From assembly GCA_934277945.1 (NCBI GenBank), contig CAKQWA010000003.1, forward strand, positions 62,001 through 126,000: DNA of 64,000 nucleotides, in the 5' to 3' direction. A program made the translations under genes and the position numbers. The notes under the pieces were generated by a model, which did no database searches, was not told the origin of the DNA, and was given only the letters and a program-made list of their open reading frames with translations. Numbering within the stretch: the first letter of the stretch is position 1; every line of letters begins with the position of its first letter. The DNA comes from an uncultured Alphaproteobacteria bacterium (lineage in GTDB: Bacteria > Pseudomonadota > Alphaproteobacteria > CAAGCB01 > CAG-977). This document shows positions 25,891-32,966 of this stretch, in pieces.

Positions 25891-26682
25891 TCAGTTGAAT
25901 TTGCGTCCCCAGACTTTTTGCGCGGGCGGTTCGGGCGGAGCGGGAGGCTGCGCGCCGTCGCCGGCGGGGGCTTTGACGTTGATGCCGTCGGGCGCGTTCA
26001 TCGGCGCGGGCGGCGGTTCGGGCGCTTTCTTCGGGCGCACCATGAACGGTATTTTCTTTGTTTCGGGATCGGCGCCGATCGGAATCACATCGTTGGAAAC
26101 GGCGGTGATGAACGTGTCCATCCATTCGCTGATCGGCTTGGCGTAGAACTCTTTGGTTTCGCCGGCGTAGTAATACACGATTCCGGGGCATTTGTCGCCG
26201 GACACGACCGCGTCGACGAAATCTATGCCGCGGCGGAAGCGCAACATCACGCGCGGTTTGATGACGCAGGCGGAGGATATTTTCGTGGAGGACATTTCAA
26301 AGGATGCCAAATCGAAAAACTTTTCCTGCACCGCTTTCAAGCCTTCTTCGTTCAGCGTGCCGCATTCTCCGTTCAGCGCGTATCCGCTGACGGTGTCGGT
26401 CTTGTTCTTCGGATTTTTGCGCGCGATGCCGTAGCAATACACTTCGTCGGGCGCGGCAAGGACGTGAACGGCGTCAAGGCGCAGACGGTCTTTAATGGGC
26501 GCGGGGATGTCCTTCGTTTCGGGATCCGTATCCTCGACGGGCGCGGCGCTCGGCTTTTCGGACGCGGCGGACGATTTGGAAAATCCGGAATCGTAGGACG
26601 ACGAATAAAACATCTGCGCGCCGGCGTTCGACGCGGTTAAAACGGAAACAAGCAAACACGTTAAAAGCAGTTTTTTATTCAT
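25891..26682 (-). CDS. Secreted hypothetical protein with Pro/Ala-rich tail
   Basis: A 263-residue protein with a clear signal peptide (MNKKLLLTCLLVSVLTASNAGAQ). No known domain is recognised. The mature part has a Ser-rich N-terminal stretch, a central region with four cysteines (CYGIARKNPKN, GECGTLNEEG, SSACVIKPRVML, DKCPGIVYYYAG) that could form disulfides in the periplasm, and a low-complexity tail of PPPAPMNAP/PAPPEPPAQ type. It overlaps the preceding M23 peptidase gene by 8 bases and so belongs to the tadA-xseA-M23 operon; a partner role for the peptidase is inference. Confidence 0.75.
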   Translation of the reverse strand: MNKKLLLTCLLVSVLTASNAGAQMFYSSSYDSGFSKSSAASEKPSAAPVEDTDPETKDIPAPIKDRLRLDAVHVLAAPDEVYCYGIARKNPKNKTDTVSGYALNGECGTLNEEGLKAVQEKFFDLASFEMSSTKISSACVIKPRVMLRFRRGIDFVDAVVSGDKCPGIVYYYAGETKEFYAKPISEWMDTFITAVSNDVIPIGADPETKKIPFMVRPKKAPEPPPAPMNAPDGINVKAPAGDGAQPPAPPEPPAQKVWGRKFN

Positions 26683-27529
26683 GGTTCACCTCTTGCGTTT
26701 GAATTGTTCGGGCGCAGAAACTGCGCGAATTGTTTAAAAATGTTTGCGGGTCGACGCGCTTGTTTTTCCACATGACCGTCCAATGCAGGTGCGGACCGTT
26801 CGCCCGTCCCGTCATGCCGATTGTGCCGAGTTGGTCGCCTTTTTTGACCTTTTGCCCCTTTTTCACGAACAGTTTGTTCATGTGGATGTAACTGGTCGTC
26901 AGATTCTGACCGTGTCCCAGCAGCAGCGTTTTGCCCGACAAAAGCATTTCGTCGTAGGACAAAAGGACGACGGCGTCGGCGGGCGCGCGGATGATCGTCC
27001 CCTCTTTGTTGGCGATGTCCAGCGCGTTGTGCTGGTTCGCGGGGATGCCGTTCAAAATGCGCTGTGAGCCGTAAACGCTGGAAATGCGCCCTTTCGCCGG
27101 CAGGGAAAAGCACAGCGGAAATTCGGAACCCGTGTCTTTTTCGCGCGCTTTCTGCGTGATTTTCGCTTCTTTTTCAATGCGTTTCTGTTCGGCTTTGTTC
27201 GGCGTGACCGTGTTTTGCGGCAAGCCGTTCACCCGCTGGACTTTCCATTTGACAGGCTTGATTTTGAACGTTTTTTCGACGCGTTCGTCATCGTCCTGCG
27301 CGGCGAATTTTAAAAATCCCGTGTCGTCGCGTCCGATGCCGACGATGAACCAGCCGTCTTTGCGGACGTCCAGTTTTTCCCCGTTCAGCGTGACTTCCGC
27401 GTCGGGAGAGGCGTAGCCGAACAGTGTGCCGCCCTGTTTCGCCTGTCCGTGAAAAAACAGCGTGACGGCGTTCGCGCTTGACAGATGCAGAGCGCACAGC
27501 GCGCCGATTAAAAACGGTAATTTCCTCAT
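26675..27529 (-). CDS. M23-family metallopeptidase, periplasmic
   Basis: A LytM/lysostaphin-type endopeptidase that probably cuts peptidoglycan cross-links. It has a signal peptide (MRKLPFLIGALCALHLSSANA), a ~120-residue N-terminal beta-rich region, a short Lys/Glu-rich helix, then the M23 domain. Zinc ligands are H-x3-D in NQHNALDIAN near residue 163 and H-x-H in NGPHLHWTV near 249. The start at 27529 is chosen because its ATG overlaps the xseA stop as ATGA; the frame could extend three codons. It is in an operon with tadA, xseA and a secreted protein gene. Confidence 0.92.
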   Translation of the reverse strand: MRKLPFLIGALCALHLSSANAVTLFFHGQAKQGGTLFGYASPDAEVTLNGEKLDVRKDGWFIVGIGRDDTGFLKFAAQDDDERVEKTFKIKPVKWKVQRVNGLPQNTVTPNKAEQKRIEKEAKITQKAREKDTGSEFPLCFSLPAKGRISSVYGSQRILNGIPANQHNALDIANKEGTIIRAPADAVVLLSYDEMLLSGKTLLLGHGQNLTTSYIHMNKLFVKKGQKVKKGDQLGTIGMTGRANGPHLHWTVMWKNKRVDPQTFLNNSRSFCARTIQTQEVNHE

Positions 27530-29001
27530 AAAAGCCATCCCTGTCTGTCGTCCGGCGCGTTTTTGCGCTTCGGCTGTTTGCTGCCGCCGTCCGTTACGAC
27601 GCTTGTTTTGCCGTCTTTGAAAATCAAATCCAGCCGCTTTTGACCGTTTGCCTGTGCCGCGCTTGTCACCGTTCCGCCGTCCGCGTCCGTCACCAGAGCG
27701 AACCCGCGCTCCAACACGCTTTTGTACGAGCAGGACTCCAACAGCCTTGCCGCCGTTTGCAACCGGCTTTCCTGTGATGTTAAGATATTTTTCATTGCGG
27801 AATCAAGAGGCTGGGCGATTTTTATCAAAACGTTCGACGCCTGCGCCAAAGCGTTGGCGGGGTGGAGCAGGCGCGCCGCCGATTGCTGTACGGTCAGGGC
27901 TTTTTGCGTCAAAGCGGAAAGAGCGGCGTTTTTCAGGCGTTCCGCACGGTCGTCGACTTTCAGCGCGTAATCGGCGATGACGCGGTCAAGCGGCGGCAAT
28001 CCGCGCGCCAAGCCTGTCAAAATGTTCGTTTCCGCGTCCAAAAGTTGCGTTACGGCGGCGGACAGGCGCGCCGAGTCGGTGCTGATTTGCCCCGCCAGTT
28101 CCAAGCGCACGGGAACGGCTTTTTCGGCGGCTCCCGTCGGGGTCGGGGCGCGCAAATCGGCGGCGTAGTCGATCAGCGTCGTGTCCGTTTCGTGTCCGAC
28201 GGCGGAAATCAGCGGAATTTCGGAAGCCGCCGCCGCCCGCACGACGTCTTCGTCGTTGAAGCACCATAAATCTTCAAAACTGCCGCCGCCGCGCGCGACG
28301 ATAATCACGTCTGGGCGGGGGATGAAGCCCGACGGCGTTTGAATCCCGCCTTTCGCAATCGCGTTGAAGCCGCGAATTCCCGCGGCGATTTGTTTTGCCG
28401 CGTCTTCGCCCTGCACCAGCGATCCCCACAGCAGAATCCGCGTCGGAAAACGCTCTGTCACGCGGTGGATGATGTCGCGGATGACCGCGCCCGTCGGCGA
28501 CGTGACAACGCCGATGACGTCCGGCAGAAACGGAATTTTCTTTTTGCGCGCAGGATCGAACAAGCCTTCCGCCTGCAATTTTTTCCGTCTTTCCTCCAAC
28601 AGTTGCAGCAGCGCGCCGATGCCCGCGACCTGCATGGAATCAACGACAATCTGATATTTCGAACGCGACGGATAAGCGGTGATTTTGCCCGTGCAGACGA
28701 CTTCCAAACCGTCCTGCGCCGCGACGGACAAGCGGGACGCCGTGCCGCGCCAGCACACCGCGTCGATGACCGCGTCCGCGTCTTTCAGCGAAAAATACAA
28801 ATGCCCCGAAGCCGCTTTTTTCAGTCCCGAAATTTCGCCGCGCACTCTGACAAACGAAAACGCGCTTTCGATGCAGTCGCGCAGGGCGTTCGACAGGGCG
28901 GACACGCTCATCGGCTCGTTTGACGGCGCGGGGGATTCGGCGGGAAACAAGCCGTCGCTTTTGATGAATTCTCCGGTTGCGAACAAAGGTTTCGTCGTCA
29001 T
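27526..29001 (-). CDS. xseA: Exodeoxyribonuclease VII large subunit
   Basis: The catalytic subunit of ExoVII, which degrades single-stranded DNA from both ends. Near residues 30-120 the OB-fold has FSFVRVRGEISGLKKAASGHLYFSLKD; the core then shows VGVVTSPTGAVIRDI, DVIIVARGGGSFEDLWCFNDE and SAVGHETDTTLIDYAADLRAPTPTGAAE, all diagnostic. The C-terminal part is a long coiled coil and the protein ends with VLERGFALVTD and a basic tail. Start 29001 overlaps the tadA stop as ATGA; the 68-codon-longer frame is rejected because it runs into tadA. xseB is not in the window. Confidence 0.96.
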   Translation of the reverse strand: MTTKPLFATGEFIKSDGLFPAESPAPSNEPMSVSALSNALRDCIESAFSFVRVRGEISGLKKAASGHLYFSLKDADAVIDAVCWRGTASRLSVAAQDGLEVVCTGKITAYPSRSKYQIVVDSMQVAGIGALLQLLEERRKKLQAEGLFDPARKKKIPFLPDVIGVVTSPTGAVIRDIIHRVTERFPTRILLWGSLVQGEDAAKQIAAGIRGFNAIAKGGIQTPSGFIPRPDVIIVARGGGSFEDLWCFNDEDVVRAAAASEIPLISAVGHETDTTLIDYAADLRAPTPTGAAEKAVPVRLELAGQISTDSARLSAAVTQLLDAETNILTGLARGLPPLDRVIADYALKVDDRAERLKNAALSALTQKALTVQQSAARLLHPANALAQASNVLIKIAQPLDSAMKNILTSQESRLQTAARLLESCSYKSVLERGFALVTDADGGTVTSAAQANGQKRLDLIFKDGKTSVVTDGGSKQPKRKNAPDDRQGWLL

Positions 29002-29468
29002 GCGTCGTCCCGCCTTAATTGAGAGAAAAACGTTTTCAAAAGATCGCCCGCCTTTGTCTGACCGATGCCGCCGTACACTTCGGGCGCGTAATGGCAGGAC
29101 GGCGCGCGGTAGATTTGAGGTCCGTGCTCCACACCGCCGCTTTTCACGTCGTACGCGCCGAAATACAGCCGGCGGACGTGCGCAAAGCCGATGGCGGCGG
29201 CGCACATGGGGCAGGGTTCAAGCGTGACGTACAAATCGCATCCGTCCAGCCGCGCGGCGTTTAAAATCCGGCAGGCTTCGCGAATGGCGAGAATCTCGGC
29301 GTGCGCGCTGGGATCTTTGTCCCGCCGCGACCGGTTGGCGCACAGGCTGACCAGCCGCTTTTGTTCGGGAATGAAAACGGCGGCGGCGACGGGGATTTCG
29401 CCCGCATCGCCCGCCAAAGCCGCTTTTTCCAGCGATTTGCCTACGATTTCATTCAAAAAACTGTCCAT
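28998..29468 (-). CDS. tadA: tRNA adenosine(34) deaminase
   Basis: Deaminates wobble adenosine to inosine in tRNA-Arg(ACG). The zinc and catalytic motif HAEILAIREAC is near residue 54, followed by LYVTLEPCPMCAAAIGFAHVRRLYFGAYD near 80-105, which together define this deaminase family. At 156 residues it is typical of TadA, although other nucleoside deaminases share the fold. It is the first gene of the tadA-xseA-M23-secreted protein operon. Confidence 0.93.
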   Translation of the reverse strand: MDSFLNEIVGKSLEKAALAGDAGEIPVAAAVFIPEQKRLVSLCANRSRRDKDPSAHAEILAIREACRILNAARLDGCDLYVTLEPCPMCAAAIGFAHVRRLYFGAYDVKSGGVEHGPQIYRAPSCHYAPEVYGGIGQTKAGDLLKTFFSQLRRDDA

Positions 29469-29577
29469 GAATTAAGAGTATCCGCCCCGCGCGCCAAGTC
29501 AAGAAAAAGATGAAAGAAAAGATGGATTGCCCCGCCGCTTTGCGATATACTCAAATGCTTTTGAAAAAGGACGCAAA

Positions 29578-30714
29578 ATGAGTTTGGACGCAAACGTCGC
29601 GGATGATGTCGTTTATAAAATCGGCGGGTTCAGGGTCGAACGCTCCGTCGTGCGCTATATTCGCGACGCCAGTGAAATCAGCGGCGTCAGTTTTGAATAC
29701 ATGATCGCCAAAGCTGGACACGAAAGCCGCTTCATTTCGGACGCGTCCGCCGAACGTTCCAGCGCCGAGGGACTGTATCAGTTCACGGCGGAAACGTGGT
29801 TGCAGCAAATGAAACAGCACGGCGCGAAGTACGGATACGCGAATCTGGCGGGCAAAATCTACCGCGACAGCCGCGGACGCTACCGCGTGACCGACGCCAA
29901 GACGAAAGAAACGATACTGGCGCTGCGCCGCTCGCCCCGCATTTCCGCTTTTCTGGCGGCGGAATACGCGAAAAGCAACAAGAAAATCCTGCAAGATCAG
30001 GTGCGCGGGGAAATCTCCTCCGCCGATTTGTACATCGCGCATTTCATGGGACCGTCGGGCGCGGTTCTGCTTTTGCGCGCGGACAAGTTCACGCCGAACA
30101 AACTGGCGGCGGATTTGTTTCCCGACGCCGCCGAAGCCAATCCCCCGATCTTTTTCAAAAAAGGCGGGAAAATGCGCACCGTGCGCGAAGTGCGCCGCGA
30201 ATTGACGAACATCTTTCAAGACAAAATCAACCGCTTCGCCAAATTGCCGAAATCGCTGAAATCGTGGCTGGAAAAAAATCCGGTGCAAAAGGATTTCGCC
30301 GCCCGCAAATCAAACGTCGTCGTCAGCGCGCCGCAGTTGCGCGTGCAGGACGAATACGCCGAAGCCGCCGCGCCCGTGCCGAAACTGGCGGACAGTCTGG
30401 ACTTGGACAGCATTTTATCGGGCGAGGGCGTGAATCTGGACGACGACAAAGTCATGGCGAAGTACATGAACGTCGCGCACCTGTCCGCGCAATCGGGGAC
30501 AAGCGACGCCGTGTCCGCCGATTTCTCCCCCGTCGCGCAGGCGGCTTACGACGTCGCGGGCGTGGCGCAAATCGAACAGGAATCGGCTCTGCACACCGTC
30601 GCCGCGCCGTACTCGAACACGGCGGCGAACATTTTGGAACAGGCGGACGTTTTCGTGAAAACGCTCCCCGCTTACAGCGCGTCGGTGGAACAGCCGGACG
30701 TGCGTCAACTGTAA
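29578..30714 (+). CDS. Lytic transglycosylase-like (SLT fold) protein
   Basis: A 378-residue protein whose N-terminal ~170 residues resemble a soluble lytic transglycosylase: MIAKAGHESRF near residue 42 carries the expected catalytic glutamate, then SSAEGLYQFTAETWLQQMKQHG near 60-82. The domain later has ADLYIAHFMGPSGAVLLLRA. The rest is low-complexity, rich in Ala, Val and Asp, with SRxSAEG-style features missing. No signal peptide is visible, which is odd for a peptidoglycan-cutting enzyme; a phage-like or flagellar/secretion-associated muramidase is an alternative. The start at 29578 follows AAAAAGGA. It lies 13 bases before rluB on the same strand. Confidence 0.8.
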   Translation: MSLDANVADDVVYKIGGFRVERSVVRYIRDASEISGVSFEYMIAKAGHESRFISDASAERSSAEGLYQFTAETWLQQMKQHGAKYGYANLAGKIYRDSRGRYRVTDAKTKETILALRRSPRISAFLAAEYAKSNKKILQDQVRGEISSADLYIAHFMGPSGAVLLLRADKFTPNKLAADLFPDAAEANPPIFFKKGGKMRTVREVRRELTNIFQDKINRFAKLPKSLKSWLEKNPVQKDFAARKSNVVVSAPQLRVQDEYAEAAAPVPKLADSLDLDSILSGEGVNLDDDKVMAKYMNVAHLSAQSGTSDAVSADFSPVAQAAYDVAGVAQIEQESALHTVAAPYSNTAANILEQADVFVKTLPAYSASVEQPDVRQL

Positions 30715-30727
30715 ATTGGAAAAAATC

Positions 30728-31525
30728 ATGGTCGAAAATAAAGAAAATTCAGCGGAAAAACCGCAGCGCATCGCCAAAGTCATCGCCCGCGCGGGCGTAT
30801 GCTCCCGCCGCGACGCAGAACGCTACATCGCCGACGGACGCGTGACGCTGAACGGCAAAGTGCTGACGTCGCCCGCCTGCACGGTCGGCGCGAACGACGC
30901 GATTTGCGTGGACGGCAAGCCGCTTCCCGTCAAAGAGCAAACGCGCGTGTGGCGGTATCACAAACCCGCGGGGCTGGTCGTCAGCCACAAGGACGAAAAA
31001 GGGCGCAAAACCGTGTTCGACGCTTTGCCCGACACTCTGCCGCGCGTCGTATCCGTCGGACGACTGGATTTGAATTCCGAAGGCTTGCTTTTGCTGACGA
31101 ACGACGGGGCTTTCGCGCGCCAGATGGAAATGCCGTCGTCGAATTGGGTGCGCCGCTACCGCGTGCGTATTCACGGCAAAATCACGCCCGAACAGATCGC
31201 GTCCCTGAACACCGGCGTGGATGTCGAAGGCGTGAAATACAAGGGCGTGCAGGTCGTCGTCGACAAGGATCAAGGCTCGAACCAATGGCTGACCGTGTCG
31301 CTGACGGAGGGCAAAAACAGGGAAATCCGTCGCCTGATGGATTATCTGGGCTTTGCGGTCACGCGCCTGATTCGCGTTTCCTACGGACCGTTCCAACTGG
31401 GCAAACTGGAAGTCGGCGCGGCGGACGAAATCAGCGGCAAGATGCTGAAAGAGCAAATCGGCGGCAAATTCGCGTTCGACGCGGCGCCGAAACACACGTT
31501 CGCCAAGAAAAAGAAAGAAAACTGA
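30728..31525 (+). CDS. rluB: 23S rRNA pseudouridine synthase B family
   Basis: A 265-residue pseudouridine synthase of the RsuA/RluB/E/F family, which converts uridine to pseudouridine in 23S rRNA (U2605 for RluB). An S4 RNA-binding domain comes first (RIAKVIARAGVCSRRDAERYI, residues 15-35). The catalytic block VGRLDLNSEGLLLLTNDG is near 110-127, the aspartate being the nucleophile, and EGKNREIRRLMDYLG follows near 197. Assignment to RluB rather than RsuA rests on length and overall phrasing. The ATG at 30728 is preferred over a TTG at 30716. Its stop overlaps the rsmD start by one base. Confidence 0.9.
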   Translation: MVENKENSAEKPQRIAKVIARAGVCSRRDAERYIADGRVTLNGKVLTSPACTVGANDAICVDGKPLPVKEQTRVWRYHKPAGLVVSHKDEKGRKTVFDALPDTLPRVVSVGRLDLNSEGLLLLTNDGAFARQMEMPSSNWVRRYRVRIHGKITPEQIASLNTGVDVEGVKYKGVQVVVDKDQGSNQWLTVSLTEGKNREIRRLMDYLGFAVTRLIRVSYGPFQLGKLEVGAADEISGKMLKEQIGGKFAFDAAPKHTFAKKKKEN

Positions 31526-32091
31526 TGCGGATTGTCGCCGGAAAATATCGCGGCAGGACGCTTCTCGCCCCCGACGTTCTAACGACTCGTCCGACGGCGG
31601 ATCGCGTGCGGGAAAGCGTCTTCAACATCGTGGATTCGCGTTTGCGCCGCGCGGGAGTTTCATGGGAAAGCGTCCGCGTCGCCGACGTTTTCGCCGGATC
31701 GGGCGCAATGGGGCTGGAAGCGGTGTCGCGGGGCGCGCGTTTCGCCGTCTTTATGGAAAACAACGCCGCCGCCGCCGCCTGTCTGAAAAAAAACGCGCAA
31801 TTCGCGCTTGACGCGGGGGCTGTTTTGCACTTCGAGGGCGACGTTTTCTCATCTTTCACCATTGACGCGCCGTGTGATATCATCTTTTCGGACGCGCCGT
31901 ACAAGCGGCATTTGACGGAGCGGGCGTTGGCGGCGCTGATTGAAAAAGGCTTCATCGGCGCGCAAACGCTGTGCGTCGTCGAGCGGGAAAAAGATGAAAA
32001 ATTGACGTATCCCGCGTGCTTTGCGCTGTCGGATTCCCGCACATACGGGCGCGCGGCGGTTGATTTTTTGCAAATGGTCGAGGGCAAATGA
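31525..32091 (+). CDS. rsmD: 16S rRNA (guanine(966)-N2)-methyltransferase
   Basis: A 188-residue Rossmann methyltransferase that methylates G966 of 16S rRNA. It begins MRIVAGKYRGRTLLAP, then RPTADRVRESVFNI, both diagnostic of RsmD. The SAM-binding motif DVFAGSGAMGLEAVSRGA is near residues 56-73. The catalytic motif reads DAPY near 115, where the family usually has DPP[FY]; the change is conservative in position but worth noting. ATG shares a base with the rluB TGA, and its own TGA shares ATGA with the outer-membrane protein gene, so all three are coupled. Confidence 0.93.
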   Translation: MRIVAGKYRGRTLLAPDVLTTRPTADRVRESVFNIVDSRLRRAGVSWESVRVADVFAGSGAMGLEAVSRGARFAVFMENNAAAAACLKKNAQFALDAGAVLHFEGDVFSSFTIDAPCDIIFSDAPYKRHLTERALAALIEKGFIGAQTLCVVEREKDEKLTYPACFALSDSRTYGRAAVDFLQMVEGK

Positions 32092-32915
32092 AAACATATT
32101 TGAAAATCGCGTGCGGCGCGGCGCTGGCTTTATCCGCATCCTTTCCCGCTTCGGCGCAATCCGCCGGTTTGCGCGTCGACGGGCTGTACAACACGGTCGA
32201 TTTGGAATCGCGCGCGGATCAAAGCGGCTTTCACGCGCAAACAAAAGGATACGTCGTCGCGCTTGACGCGAAAGCAAGCGAAACCCTTGCTTTAAAACTG
32301 GCGTACACGCGCGCGGACACGTCGCTGCACGCGGTCGGCGGCGCGTCGCAAAAAGGACGCTCCGACACGTTTTTTCTGGCGGGCGAGTTCCGTCCGAACG
32401 ACTGGTTTTTGCGCGCTTCCGCTTCTTACGGCTTCGGCAAGACGACCGAACGCTCTTTCGCCGTTTCTCCCGTGCGCTTTGACGAAAGATTCGCGGCGGG
32501 CGAAGTGTTGAGCGGTGTGCAGTTTGAAAATTCGGCGACTTTGTGGGGCTTTCGCGGCGCGCATTACGGGCGGAAAAAAGACGGCGAAACGACCGCCGAC
32601 ACGCTGACGGGCGTCATTGCGATGACGGCGCAAAAATCGTATCAATTAAGCGAAAACACGGCTTTCCGCCCCGCGTTCGACTGGGCTTTCACCTATGATT
32701 TCGTGCGCGATTCCGACGCCGTTTTCGTCTTTTTGCCAAACGGCGCGGGCTATGCCGTCGAAGCGAAGCGGCTGAAACGTTTGGGCGTGGAAGCGGCTTT
32801 GGGCTTGACTTTGCGTTTGGCGGACAAGGTGGATTTGACCGCCCGCTACGACGGAAAACTCAAAACGGATTTGATGAATCACACGTTCACGTTCGGTCTG
32901 CAATACGATTTTTAA
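32088..32915 (+). CDS. Outer-membrane beta-barrel protein (autotransporter-domain-like)
   Basis: A 275-residue protein with a signal peptide (MKTYLKIACGAALALSASFPASAQ) and alternating hydrophobic strands through to a terminal phenylalanine (FTFGLQYDF), the BamA-recognised end of outer-membrane barrels. The GYVVALDAKASETLALKLAYTRADT and ASYGFGKTT stretches resemble autotransporter barrel domains, but there is no passenger domain, so it is probably a small stand-alone barrel. The strand number cannot be fixed by eye. It ends with a bidirectional terminator and is translationally coupled to rsmD, a functionally unrelated gene. Confidence 0.82.
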   Translation: MKTYLKIACGAALALSASFPASAQSAGLRVDGLYNTVDLESRADQSGFHAQTKGYVVALDAKASETLALKLAYTRADTSLHAVGGASQKGRSDTFFLAGEFRPNDWFLRASASYGFGKTTERSFAVSPVRFDERFAAGEVLSGVQFENSATLWGFRGAHYGRKKDGETTADTLTGVIAMTAQKSYQLSENTAFRPAFDWAFTYDFVRDSDAVFVFLPNGAGYAVEAKRLKRLGVEAALGLTLRLADKVDLTARYDGKLKTDLMNHTFTFGLQYDF

Positions 32916-32919
32916 ATAA

Positions 32920-32949
32920 AAAACCCGCTTTTGAACCAAGCGGGTTTTT
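32920..32949. terminator. Bidirectional Rho-independent terminator
   Basis: A perfect 11-bp stem (AAAACCCGCTT with AAGCGGGTTTT) and 7-base loop TTGAACC lies between the outer-membrane protein gene and the converging repeat-protein gene. The A and T ends of the arms give a U tract in both directions. Confidence 0.9.
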
Positions 32950-32966
32950 CATTGTCAAAATCCGGT

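Noticed and set aside
24002..26146. Long plus-strand open frame of about 714 codons
   Set aside because: It lies antisense over the ankyrin, GT-C and secreted-protein genes, is rich in Arg/His/Gln as expected of a shadow frame in GC-rich DNA, and has no recognisable domain.
29578..30714. Phage endolysin interpretation of the transglycosylase-like protein
   Set aside because: No phage genes surround it; housekeeping neighbours and a long low-complexity tail favour a chromosomal enzyme, although export is unexplained.
30799..31524. Upstream extension of rsmD by about 240 codons
   Set aside because: The extension is the shadow of rluB; the ATG at 31525 sits in a normal TGATG overlap and begins the diagnostic RsmD sequence.
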